Shown: in pieces, positions 32,955 through 41,257 of the stretch | Layout: every line of letters starts with the position of its first letter | Numbering within the stretch: position 1 is the first letter of the stretch | Assembly: GCA_036280295.1 (NCBI GenBank) | Contig: DASURA010000148.1 | Coordinates: 1-64,000, forward strand | From: AWTP1-13 sp036280295 | GTDB lineage: Bacteria; Pseudomonadota; Alphaproteobacteria; Rhizobiales; Hyphomicrobiaceae | Direction: 5' to 3' | Length of the DNA stretch: 64,000 nucleotides | Notes under the pieces: generated by a model | Database searches by the model: none | What the model was told of the DNA's origin: nothing | What the model saw: the letters and a program-made list of their open reading frames with translations, nothing else | Position numbers and translations under genes: made by a program

Positions 32955-35810
32955 ATGAGCTCTGCCAAGGAGCAGCCCGCCGTAGCACCTGTGCGGGAAG
33001 ACGCGATCTCGGCCCGCATCGTTGACATCGTGCGCGAGCTGGCCGTCGAGCTTCACCCACGCAGGGGCCATACGCTGACACTCGATCTCGACAGCGATCT
33101 GGATCGGGACGTGGCCCTCGACAGTCTCGGCCGGGCTGAGCTGCTCTTGCGCCTCGATCGCCAGTTCAAGGTCCGTCTCCCAGACAGCCTCATTGGCGAC
33201 GCCCGCTGTCCGAGAGATCTGCTCGCGGGCGTGCTCGCAGCATCGCCCACCGTTCCTCCGCCGGCCATAGAGGCGATCGGGCGTGCGGCGCTGCCCGCGG
33301 TCATGGAACCAACCGCGGCCGCGACGCTGATCGAGGTGCTGGCCGCCCACGTCAAAGCCCACGCTTCGCGACCCCACATCCTGCTTTGGCGCAGCGATGA
33401 TGCTCACGCCGCCATCACTTACGGGGAGTTGGATCGCAACGCACGGGCCATCGCGCACGGCCTCCTGATGCAGGGCGTTGGCCGTGGCGATCGGGTGGCG
33501 ATCATGCTGCCGACGGAGGCGGCGTTCTTCTTCACGTTCTTTGGCGTCCTGCTCACAGGCGCGATCCCCGTGCCGATCTACCCGCCGTTCCGGCGGGCCC
33601 AGGTCGAGGACCACCTGCGCCGGCAGGCCGGCATCCTGCGCAACGCGGAGGCGCGCCTTCTTGTGACAGACGAGGAGATCCGCCGGGTCGGCGGACTCCT
33701 CGGAGGCCTGGTGGAGAGCCTCGACCAGGTGGTGACGGCGACCGAGCTGGACAGGCATGGCGTACTTGCCTCGGCGATTCCCGCAGATCGGGACACGGTC
33801 GCTCTCATTCAATACACCTCAGGCAGCACCGGCGACCCCAAGGGCGTTGTGCTGTCGCATGCCAATTTACTCGCCAACATCCGCGCGATGGGCGAGGCGA
33901 TTGATGCGAGCTCGAGCGATGTGTTCGTGAGCTGGCTCCCGCTCTATCACGATATGGGCCTGATCGGCGCCTGGCTCGGGTGCCTCTACTATGGTGTGCC
34001 AACGGTCATCATGCCGCCGCTCGCCTTCCTTGCCGATCCGGCGCGGTGGCTGCGCGCGATCCACCGGCACCATGCCACGCTCTCGGCCGCACCCAACTTC
34101 GCCTTCGAGCTCTGTCTGAAGAACGTGCGCGACGAGGACATTGCGGGGCTTGACCTCTCCACGCTGCGCATGGTCGTCAATGGCGCGGATCCCGTTAGCC
34201 CGGCGACCATTGCCCGCTTCACCGAGCGGTTCGCGCCCCATGGCTTTCGCGTCGGGGCCATGGCGCCCGTCTACGGACTGGCGGAGTGCTCCGTCGGCCT
34301 CGCCTTTCCCCCCGTCGGCCGCACCCCCATCGTCGACCGCGTGAGCCGCACCGCGCTCGCCCGCGACGGCATCGCGCAGCGGGCCGCGCCGGGTGACAAG
34401 ACGGCCATCGAGTTGGTCGCCTGCGGCCGGCCGCTGCCGCGCCACGAGATCAGGATCGTGGACGAGGGCGGTCACGAGCTGCCCGAGCGCCACCAGGGGC
34501 GCCTGCAGTTCAAGGGGCCGTCAGCAACGCAGGGGTATTTCCGCAATGAGGAGAAGACGCGCAGCCTTTTCGACGGTGAATGGCTGGAGAGCGGCGATCT
34601 TGCCTACGTGGCCGAAGGGGACGTGTACATCACCGGCCGCACCAAGGACATGATCAAGCGTGCCGGGCGCAACATCTATCCGCACGAGCTTGAGGAGTTC
34701 GTGGGCGGCATCGCCGGCGTGCGGCGCGGGTGCGTGGCGGCCTTCCCCAGTCCGGACCCGCGCACCGGCACGGAGCGGCTGATCGTTCTTGCCGAGACGC
34801 GCCTCACTGATCCCGAGGGGCTGGCACACCTGCAGCACGAGATCTCCGAAGCGTCGACCTCCCTCCTCGATCTGCAGCCGGACGAGATCCTGCTGGCGCC
34901 GCCGCACACGGTGCCCAAGACCTCGAGCGGCAAGATCCGCCGCTCGGCCGCGCGGGCGCTCTATGAAGCCGGCGCCCTTGGCCGGCCGCATCGGGCGCTA
35001 TGGTGGCAGCTGCTGCGGCTGGAGGCGGGAGGGCTTGTCAAGCGCTGTCAGAGGGCGGTGCGCACGCTCGGCGACATGGCCTATGCGGCCTACTGGTGGT
35101 TTGTCGTCGGTGCCATTGCCGCGCTGACATGGCCGCTGGTGGTCCTGGTGCCGCGCCGGCCTATGCGGCATGCGGTCATTGGCACGGCCGCGCGCACCCT
35201 GTTCAGGCTCACCGGCACGCCGATCAAGATCTCGGCGCAGGCCGAGGTCCCGGATAGGGCGGTCATCCTGGTCGTCAATCACTCGAGCTATCTGGACGGC
35301 GCCGTGCTGTCGGCTGCCATCCCCGGCGAGCTCTCCTTCGTCGCCAAGGGCGAGCTTGCGGGACAGGCGGTAGCGGGCCCATTCCTGCGTCGCATCGGCA
35401 CCTTGTTCGTGCATCGCCTGGACCCGAAAGCCGGCGTGGAGGATACGGAAGTCACTGTCGCCGCAGCCAAGGCCGGTGAACGCATCGTCTCCTTTCCCGA
35501 GGGGACCCTGGTGCGCATGCCGGGCCTTCTCGGCTTCCGGCTCGGGGCGTTCCTGGCTGCGGCCGAGGCCGGCGTGCCGGTCGTTCCCGTCGCCATCCGC
35601 GGCACGCGGTCGATTCTGCGCGGCGGGCAATGGCGGCCGCGGCGCGGCGAGATCAGCGTCGACATCGGCGCGCCGATCAGGCCCGACGGTGGCGACTTCG
35701 CGGCCGCGGTCCGGCTGCGCGATGCGGCCCGCGCCTTCGTGCTGGCACATTGCCGCGAGCCCGACCTCGCCAACGAGCAGGTCGACATCGGAGCCTCGGC
35801 GCAGGCGTAG
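32955..35810 (+). CDS. Trifunctional ACP-acyl-AMP ligase-acyltransferase fusion
   Basis: The 951-residue protein has three modules. Residues about 15-95 form an acyl-carrier domain with the phosphopantetheine site VALDSLGRAELLLRLD. Residues about 110-680 form a fatty-acyl-AMP ligase: LIQYTSGSTGDPKGVVLSHA, SWLPLYHDMGLIGAWLG, VYGLAECSVGLAF and GRTKDMIKRAGRNIYP. A hydrophobic helix near 710-735 precedes a PlsC-type acyltransferase (about 750-940) with VVNHSSYLDGAVL (NHx4D), FPEGTLVRMPGLLGF and GVPVVPVAIRG. This suggests that a fatty acid is activated, loaded on the built-in carrier and passed to a lysolipid or glycerol phosphate. E. coli Aas fuses the same activities in the opposite order, without the carrier. 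ATG 32955 starts after the divergent operator. No frame break is visible. Confidence 0.88.
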   Translation: MSSAKEQPAVAPVREDAISARIVDIVRELAVELHPRRGHTLTLDLDSDLDRDVALDSLGRAELLLRLDRQFKVRLPDSLIGDARCPRDLLAGVLAASPTVPPPAIEAIGRAALPAVMEPTAAATLIEVLAAHVKAHASRPHILLWRSDDAHAAITYGELDRNARAIAHGLLMQGVGRGDRVAIMLPTEAAFFFTFFGVLLTGAIPVPIYPPFRRAQVEDHLRRQAGILRNAEARLLVTDEEIRRVGGLLGGLVESLDQVVTATELDRHGVLASAIPADRDTVALIQYTSGSTGDPKGVVLSHANLLANIRAMGEAIDASSSDVFVSWLPLYHDMGLIGAWLGCLYYGVPTVIMPPLAFLADPARWLRAIHRHHATLSAAPNFAFELCLKNVRDEDIAGLDLSTLRMVVNGADPVSPATIARFTERFAPHGFRVGAMAPVYGLAECSVGLAFPPVGRTPIVDRVSRTALARDGIAQRAAPGDKTAIELVACGRPLPRHEIRIVDEGGHELPERHQGRLQFKGPSATQGYFRNEEKTRSLFDGEWLESGDLAYVAEGDVYITGRTKDMIKRAGRNIYPHELEEFVGGIAGVRRGCVAAFPSPDPRTGTERLIVLAETRLTDPEGLAHLQHEISEASTSLLDLQPDEILLAPPHTVPKTSSGKIRRSAARALYEAGALGRPHRALWWQLLRLEAGGLVKRCQRAVRTLGDMAYAAYWWFVVGAIAALTWPLVVLVPRRPMRHAVIGTAARTLFRLTGTPIKISAQAEVPDRAVILVVNHSSYLDGAVLSAAIPGELSFVAKGELAGQAVAGPFLRRIGTLFVHRLDPKAGVEDTEVTVAAAKAGERIVSFPEGTLVRMPGLLGFRLGAFLAAAEAGVPVVPVAIRGTRSILRGGQWRPRRGEISVDIGAPIRPDGGDFAAAVRLRDAARAFVLAHCREPDLANEQVDIGASAQA

Positions 35811-35840
35811 TGAGCGGAGCCCTGGCACGTTGAGCACCCC

Positions 35841-36776
35841 TCAGAGCCGCTGCAAGTGAACCTCCGAGTAGAGACGCCGCACGCCCTCCGCCGTGCATAA
35901 CCCAGTGCCGGCTGAGAGCAGCGCCGCCGACCCAGCGGCAACGCCGTGGCGGAAGGCTTCCTCGATGCCCTGTCCGGCGTCGAGGCTCCACATCATGGCT
36001 CCGAGGAAGCTGTCGCCAGAACCGACCACGCTCACCGGCGTGACCGGCAAAGCCGGCGCGTAGAAGGCCTGCCGCGGCGTTACCAGCAGTGCGCCAAGGT
36101 GGCCGAGCGTCAGTGCCACCGTCTCGACGGCCCGCTTCTCGATGAGGCTTCGGGCCGCTGCCAGCTGTTGCTCCCGTTCGTTGAGCGGAGAGCCCACCAG
36201 CTCCTGCAACTCGCGCAGGTTGGGCTTGATGAGGAACACTCTTTCTCGAAGGGCCGCCGCGAGGGCCGGCCCTGACGTGTCGACCACAACCTTGGCACCG
36301 AGCGCCTTGGCGGCTCGCACTGCGCGAGCGAGGAAGTCATTGGGAACGCCTGTCGGCATGCTGCCGCTGGCGACAAAAAACGCCGGCGGAGAGCGGATCT
36401 GTGCGACAGTTGCAAGGCACTGACCCCATTCATCGCTCGCAAGCTCGGGGCCGGGGAGCACGAAGCGGTATTGCTTGCCGGTTTCCTCCTCGCCGACGGT
36501 GAAGCTCTCGCGCGTGTCCTGGGATAGAGCGATTGTCTGGCTGGCGACGGCCTCTGCATCCACGAGACGCTTCAGCAGATCGCCGATTGGACCGCCAACT
36601 GGATAGATGGCCAGCACATCGCCGCCTAGCCTGGCGACGACCCTGGCGACGTTGATGCCGCCGCCACCCGGATCACGTCGCACTGATGTGCAGCGCAGCT
36701 TGTATCTCGGCACGACGCGCGGAACTGCGGCAGACACGTCGATCGCGGGATTCATAGTGAACGTGACGACAGTCAT
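35841..36776 (-). CDS. PfkB family hexose kinase (1-phosphofructokinase/PfkB type)
   Basis: The 311-residue ribokinase-fold sugar kinase starts TVVTFTMNPAIDVSAAVP and has the substrate motif DPGGGGINVARVVARLGG (about residues 34-51) and the catalytic PfkB signature VSVVGSGDSFLGAMMWSL, with the base Asp at about residue 254. Members phosphorylate fructose 6-phosphate, fructose 1-phosphate or tagatose 6-phosphate; the first is plausible here because other glycolytic steps are in the window. ATG 36776 gives the standard N-terminus; the frame extends to 36788. PfkB-type kinase also occurs in the mycobacterial DosR regulon. A weak FNR-type site lies 77 bp upstream. Confidence 0.87.
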   Translation of the reverse strand: MTVVTFTMNPAIDVSAAVPRVVPRYKLRCTSVRRDPGGGGINVARVVARLGGDVLAIYPVGGPIGDLLKRLVDAEAVASQTIALSQDTRESFTVGEEETGKQYRFVLPGPELASDEWGQCLATVAQIRSPPAFFVASGSMPTGVPNDFLARAVRAAKALGAKVVVDTSGPALAAALRERVFLIKPNLRELQELVGSPLNEREQQLAAARSLIEKRAVETVALTLGHLGALLVTPRQAFYAPALPVTPVSVVGSGDSFLGAMMWSLDAGQGIEEAFRHGVAAGSAALLSAGTGLCTAEGVRRLYSEVHLQRL

Positions 36777-36852
36777 GTCGAGCCTCAACGCCCGGGTCGC
36801 CTATGACGCCGGAAACCAGTGCTTCGTTTAGGGCGTTCAGCCAGCCGGGAGA

Positions 36853-36866
36853 TTGCGCTGCGTCAA
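36853..36866. promoter_or_regulatory. Weak FNR/FixK-type site between pfkB-like and CBS-BON genes
   Basis: TTGCGCTGCGTCAA keeps a perfect right half; the left half has two mismatches. Spacing suits both divergent genes. Confidence 0.3.
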
Positions 36867-36953
36867 GGCGCTTGCCGGAACGGGCTTCACTTCTGGGCAA
36901 CGCCCTCTTTGCGGGCCTGCTGTGTTCACGGCCCGTGGGCAAGGAGGTAAAAA

Positions 36954-37637
36954 ATGCAGGCAGCTGACATCATGACGTTTGGGGCGGCAACAATTCGTGC
37001 AGATGCCCCAGTGGAAGAGGCAGCACGCGTGATGCTCCAGCATCGCATCAGCGGTCTGCCGGTGATGGACAACAACGGTAACCTAGTCGGCATGGTTACG
37101 GAAGGTGACTTGCTGGCTCGTGAAGCCAGCACGCAGCGGCGTCGGTGGTTGGAGCTCGTGCTCGGCTCTGTGAAACCTGCGGATGGGCCGCGGCTGGCTC
37201 ACCTTGCAACCGTATCAGAGGTCATGTCTCGTCCCGTCGTGACGGTGAGGGAGGACACTCCGGTCCATGAGGTTGCGGATATCCTGCAGCGCGATCGCAT
37301 CAAACGGGTTCCGGTGGTCAGAGGCGAAAGGGTGACGGGCATCGTCAGCCGGGCCGACGTGCTGCGCGGGCTTGCCCGGCTCGCCGAGGACATGCCGGCG
37401 GCCAGCGCTGAAGACCGCGCCCTGCGCCAGCGTGTGCTCGACGCGTTGGCCCAAGTGCCGAAGGATGGCTGGCGTTCGGTGAACGTCGTGGTCCGCAACG
37501 GAACAGTGGAGTTGCGCGGGGCGACGGCCGATGCAGATCTCCGGCAGCGGCTGGTGACAGCGGTCCGAGGCGTGCCAGGCGTGAATCGGCTGGACGATCG
37601 CATGGTTGTGGTCGGGCCGGCTTCGGGCCGAACATAG
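36954..37637 (+). CDS. CBS-CBS-BON domain protein, copy 1
   Basis: The 227-residue protein has a CBS pair (about residues 1-60 and 84-140) and a C-terminal BON domain (about 150-222). Evidence: MQAADIMTFGAATIRADAPV and HRISGLPVMDNNGNLVGMVTEGDLL; then VSEVMSRPVVTVREDTPV and RIKRVPVVRGERVTGIVSRADVL; then VVVRNGTVELRGATADADLR. CBS pairs bind adenine nucleotides (AMP, ATP, NADH) and act as energy sensors. AAGGAGG is 6 nt before the ATG. It has the same architecture and length as the protein at 38328, which makes a tandem duplication likely; a ligA remnant separates them. Confidence 0.88.
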   Translation: MQAADIMTFGAATIRADAPVEEAARVMLQHRISGLPVMDNNGNLVGMVTEGDLLAREASTQRRRWLELVLGSVKPADGPRLAHLATVSEVMSRPVVTVREDTPVHEVADILQRDRIKRVPVVRGERVTGIVSRADVLRGLARLAEDMPAASAEDRALRQRVLDALAQVPKDGWRSVNVVVRNGTVELRGATADADLRQRLVTAVRGVPGVNRLDDRMVVVGPASGRT

Positions 37638-37686
37638 AGATCGAAAATGCGCGCGGCCAGGGCTGCCGCGGCCCCTTGAAACTCCC

Positions 37687-38246
37687 ATGCCCGTGCGTGA
37701 CCCCAGCAAGACCGCCGTCGAGGCCCTCACTGAGGCCCAGGCCAGGACCGAGCTGAAGCGGCTGGCGGCCGAGATCGCCGAGCACGACCGCCGCTACTAC
37801 CAGGAGGACCGGCCGACCATCTCCGACGCCCCCTATGACGCACTGCGCCAGGGCAACGCTGCGATCGAGAAGCGCTTCCCAGGCCTCATCAGGCCGGACT
37901 CGCCCTCGCGGCGCGTCGGAGCGCGACCGGCCGGGCCTTTCGCGGAGGTGCGGCACGCGGTCCCGGTGCTGTCGCTCGACAGCGTTGTCGGCGACGAGGA
38001 GGTCGTCGAGTTCGTCGCCCGAATCCGCCGCCTGCTGCGGCTCGGCGGCGAACCCCCATCTTCAATGCCGAGCCCAAGATCGACGGGCTGTCGATCTTGC
38101 TGCGCTATGAGGACGGGCGTCTTCTCAACGGCGCGACGCGCGGCGACGGACTGGAGGGCGAGGACGTGACGGCCAACGTCCGGACGCTCGCCGATGTCCC
38201 CCTTCGGCTTGTGGGCCGGGACATTCCTGCGGTCTGCGAGGTGCTG
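37687..38246 (+). pseudogene. ligA: NAD-dependent DNA ligase (ligA) N-terminal remnant
   Basis: The N-terminal part of LigA is readable from ATG 37687: EIAEHDRRYYQEDRPTISDA, then HAVPVLSLDSVVGDEEV. A missing C in the C-run at 38053-38057 then shifts the frame. In the shifted frame follow EPKIDGLSI, with the catalytic Lys, LLRYEDGRLLNGATRGDG and AVCEV, where similarity stops at about 38246. The OB-fold, zinc finger, HhH and BRCT domains (about 500 residues) are gone. The remnant runs straight into the promoter of the next CBS-BON gene, suggesting a deletion between the two. Confidence 0.87.
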
Positions 38247-38262
38247 CCCTGCCCGAATTTCG

Positions 38263-38276
38263 TTGATCGGAATCAA
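38263..38276. promoter_or_regulatory. FNR/FixK-type site upstream of second CBS-BON gene
   Basis: TTGATCGGAATCAA is a perfect consensus. The predicted start is near 38311, directly ahead of the AAGGAGG at 38314-38320. Confidence 0.75.
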
Positions 38277-38327
38277 AGCCCTGCGGGTCAGGGGTGCTAG
38301 GCGATATCCAGCAAAGGAGGTTGCCCA

Positions 38328-39011
38328 TTGAAGGCGCGCGACGTGATGGTTTCTCCGGTCGTCACCGTGAAGCCCTCTGCCTCCGTGAAGGAGGTCGCCA
38401 AGCTGCTCCTCGAGCAACGGATCAGCGCGGTTCCTGTCGTGGACGATCACGGCCAGGTCGTTGGCATCGTCAGCGAGGGCGATCTCATCCATCGCACCGA
38501 GGCCGGCACCGAGCGGCAGCGCTCCTGGTGGCTGCTCGGCCTGACCGGTGAGGAGACCCTTGCCGCCGAGTATGTCAAAGCCCATGCCCGCAAGATGGCG
38601 GATGTCATGACTTCGCCGGTGTCAACGGCGACGCCGGAGACGCCGCTCCATGAGGTGGCAACTCTCATGGAAAGAAACGCGATCAAGCGCGTTCCGATCG
38701 TGAAGGACGGACAGCTTGTAGGGATTGTGAGCCGGGCCAACCTTGTTCGGGCGGTGGCCAGCGCTCGGGAGAGCCTGCTGGAGATCCCGCTCTCGGATGC
38801 GAACATTCGAGAAAAGCTGCTTGCAGATCTGCAGAACCAGGCGTGGGCTCGTCCATGGCTGCTGAATGTTCTGGTGAACGACGGGATCGTCGACCTTTGG
38901 GGCGTCGCAAGGTCGGACGCAGAGAGGACGGCCATCCGCGTGGCGGCCGAATCCATACAAGGGGTTCGCGCCGTGAACGACAACTTGGTCATCCGGCCAT
39001 GGTGGCGTTGA
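38328..39011 (+). CDS. CBS-CBS-BON domain protein, copy 2 (TTG start)
   Basis: The 227-residue paralogue of the protein at 36954 has two CBS motifs, ARDVMVSPVVTVKPSASV with RISAVPVVDDHGQVVGIVSE, and MADVMTSPVSTATPETPL with AIKRVPIVKDGQLVGIVSR, followed by a BON domain (LVNDGIVDLWGVARSDAER). It starts at TTG 38328, which is certain because AAGGAGG lies 7 nt before it, no ATG or GTG is near, and the first codons (KARDVM) align with the paralogue (QAADIM). A TTG start may lower translation. Likely role: adenine-nucleotide sensing in low oxygen; partner unknown. Confidence 0.88.
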   Translation: MKARDVMVSPVVTVKPSASVKEVAKLLLEQRISAVPVVDDHGQVVGIVSEGDLIHRTEAGTERQRSWWLLGLTGEETLAAEYVKAHARKMADVMTSPVSTATPETPLHEVATLMERNAIKRVPIVKDGQLVGIVSRANLVRAVASARESLLEIPLSDANIREKLLADLQNQAWARPWLLNVLVNDGIVDLWGVARSDAERTAIRVAAESIQGVRAVNDNLVIRPWWR

Positions 39012-39101
39012 ACATGGGCGAGACCCGGTCCTAGCGTCCGCTGCTGCTCAATTCCGCCTTGGCCGGCGCGCAGGCCGCACCTCTTCTGTCTCTGAGATCC
39101 T

Positions 39102-39470
39102 ATGGAATACAAGGACTACTATAAGATCCTGGGGCTGGAACGCGGCGCGACGCAGGACGAGATCAAACGGGCCTTTCGCAAGCTTGCGCGCAAGTTCCAT
39201 CCCGACGCGATCAAGGAGCCGACTGCCGAAGCCCGTTTCAAAGAGGTCGGCGAGGCCTACGCGGTGCTCGGCGACGTAGAGAAGCGTGCCGCCTACGATC
39301 AGCTCGGCAAGGAATGGAAGGCGGGCCAGGACTTCAGGCCGCCGCCCGACTGGGATGCCGGCTTCGAGTTCTCCGGCGCGGATTTCGAACGCGGTGAGTT
39401 CAGCGACTTCTTTGAAGCCTTGTTCGGCGGAAGGCCTGGCCGCGAGCGCCCATTGCGGCGCGAGGCCCGG
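39102..39470 (+). pseudogene. DnaJ/CbpA-type co-chaperone, truncated
   Basis: An N-terminal J domain is intact (MEYKDYYKILGLERGATQDE, FRKLARKFHPD with the HPD that activates DnaK), followed by FKEVGEAYAVLGDVEKRAAYDQLG. A Gly/Phe-type linker (DFRPPPDWDAGFEFSG) continues to about residue 118 (SDFFEALFGG). After about 39470 the sequence loses all similarity: the frame stays open to 40208, but only across antisense of the ABC permease gene. The C-terminal substrate-binding domains (about 180 residues of CbpA) are missing. The J domain alone might still stimulate DnaK, so residual function cannot be excluded. Confidence 0.78.
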
Positions 39471-39680
39471 TTCCGCGCACGCGGACGCCGGCCTCTGGCT
39501 CATCATCCGTTGGCCGTCCTCTCTCCTCACGCAAGATATGCTCTTCCTCATCCCCGCGATAGGAAACACTCCTCCACGGCCTCAACGTGGGGGCGCGGCA
39601 GCCTGGCAAAGCGACCTTCACAGGGCGACGCTCAAGAGCACCTGCCTGAGTCTGCCTCATCGGCAGGGCTACTTGGGGAG

Positions 39681-40454
39681 CTACGCCGCCTTCACTCCGG
39701 TACCCCAGCGCCGGTGGAGGAAGCGCTCCCAGGGCGAGAACAGGGCCTTGTCGGCCAGCAGGCCGACCAGAACGATCACCAGCATGATGCCAATTACCTG
39801 GTCCATGGCGTTGAGCTCCCGGCCATAGTGGAGGAGGTGGCCAAGCCCGAAGCCTGTCAGGATGGTCACGTAGATCTCCGCTGCCATCAGGGAGCGCCAG
39901 GCAAAGGCCCAGCCCTGCTTCATGCCGCTCACGAGAAACGGCAGGGAGGCGGGCAGGATCACGTGCGTCCACTGATGAAGGCCTTCCGAGCCCATGGTGC
40001 GCGCGGCCCGCGCATAGATCGGCGGGATGGCGCGCGCACCGGTGCTGGTGGCGATGAGCACCGACCAGACCGTGCCCATGACGACGACGAACAGCATCGC
40101 GCTCTCGGTCTGTCCGAACCACAGCAGTGCCAGCGGAACCCAGCAGACGCTGGGCAGCGTCTGCAGCCCGAGCGCCATAGACCCGATCGTGTCCTCGAAG
40201 AACTGTGATGTACTGGTGAGCAGACCCAGCGGCAATGCGATCGCTACCCCGACCACGTAGCCCACGAGCAAGCGGCGCAACGTCACGGCTGCCGCCTCGA
40301 TGAGCGAGCCGTCGCTCACAGCGCCCCACAGGTACTCCACAACGCTGAATGGCGGCGGCAGCAGCACCGGCGACCATTGGCTTCTGACGACCATGAGCTG
40401 CCAAAGCGTAGCGAGCGCGGCAAAGAAAATCGCCGCAACAGCAATGCGCCTCAT
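39681..40454 (-). CDS. ABC transporter permease, NitT/TauT type
   Basis: The 257-residue permease has about six membrane helices and the coupling loop RAARTMGSEGLHQWTHVILPA (EAA-like loop, about residues 148-168). It belongs to the nitrate/sulfonate/taurine transport class (SsuC/TauC-like). The start overlaps the ATPase stop by 4 nt (ATGA), so the three genes at 39681-42285 form a tight operon in the order binding protein, ATPase, permease. The substrate is not predictable from the sequence. It converges on the truncated DnaJ gene. Confidence 0.9.
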   Translation of the reverse strand: MRRIAVAAIFFAALATLWQLMVVRSQWSPVLLPPPFSVVEYLWGAVSDGSLIEAAAVTLRRLLVGYVVGVAIALPLGLLTSTSQFFEDTIGSMALGLQTLPSVCWVPLALLWFGQTESAMLFVVVMGTVWSVLIATSTGARAIPPIYARAARTMGSEGLHQWTHVILPASLPFLVSGMKQGWAFAWRSLMAAEIYVTILTGFGLGHLLHYGRELNAMDQVIGIMLVIVLVGLLADKALFSPWERFLHRRWGTGVKAA

Positions 40455-41257
40455 TCTGAAACCTCCCCGGCCATGTAGCCCTTCAGCGCGGCCGTGATTT
40501 GTGCGGCATGGTTCGAGAGCGCCGCGCTGTTAATGTCACGGGGGCGCGGCAAGGGAATCGGGAACTCTTCGCGGATGCGACCCGGGCTGCCAGACATCAA
40601 GATGACTCGGTCACCGAGACAGACCGCCTCGCGCACATTGTGCGTAACCAGGATGATGGTCTTGCGATGGGATGCCCAGATACGCTGGATATCGCCGTAG
40701 AGCTGCTCGCGGGTCAGGGCATCCAGAGAGCCGAACGGCTCATCCATCAGCAGCACACGCGGATCGGGCGCGAGCGCACGGGCGAGGGCGGCGCGCTGCT
40801 TCATGCCGCCCGAAAGTTCATGCAGGTTGGCATGCGCAAATTTCTCGAGGCCGACCAGCTTCAGGTGCTCGTGCGCTATGCGCCGGCGCTCGGGGTCGTT
40901 GAGGTCATCGCGGAGCTTGAGGCCGAACATGACATTGCCGAGCACGGTGAGCCAGGGAAACAGCGCCGGTTCCTGGAACATGACCAGCCGCTCGCGCCCG
41001 GGGCCTTGCACCGGCCGTTCATCCGCCAGCACGCGGCCCTCATCGGGCTTGGTGAGGCCGGCGATGATGTCGAGCAGGGTGGTCTTGCCGCAGCCGCTGG
41101 GACCAACCAGGCAAACGAACTCGCCGTCGACCACATCGAGTGACACGCGATCGAGAGCGTGCACAGTGGCAGCCGGCGTTCTGAACCACTTGCTGACACC
41201 CTGCACGGCAAGCTTCGCCGCCGAGGCAGTGCCAGTGGGTTTTGCCGCTAACATCAT
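40451..41257 (-). CDS. ABC transporter ATPase, NitT/TauT type
   Basis: The 268-residue ATPase has Walker A GPSGCGKTTLLD (about residues 52-63), signature LSGGMKQRAALARAL (about 147-161), Walker B VLLMDEPFGSLD (about 168-179) and the switch His in VTHNVREAV. Closest in pattern to SsuB/TauB. Its start overlaps the binding-protein stop, and its stop overlaps the permease start, both by 4 nt, indicating coupled translation. It energises import of the unknown solute bound by the product of the adjacent gene. Confidence 0.93.
   Translation of the reverse strand: MMLAAKPTGTASAAKLAVQGVSKWFRTPAATVHALDRVSLDVVDGEFVCLVGPSGCGKTTLLDIIAGLTKPDEGRVLADERPVQGPGRERLVMFQEPALFPWLTVLGNVMFGLKLRDDLNDPERRRIAHEHLKLVGLEKFAHANLHELSGGMKQRAALARALAPDPRVLLMDEPFGSLDALTREQLYGDIQRIWASHRKTIILVTHNVREAVCLGDRVILMSGSPGRIREEFPIPLPRPRDINSAALSNHAAQITAALKGYMAGEVSE

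Noticed and set aside
39471..40208. Continuation of the J-domain reading frame to 40208
   Set aside because: It runs antisense through the ABC permease gene, and its translation resembles neither DnaJ nor CbpA; the co-chaperone is taken to end near 39470.
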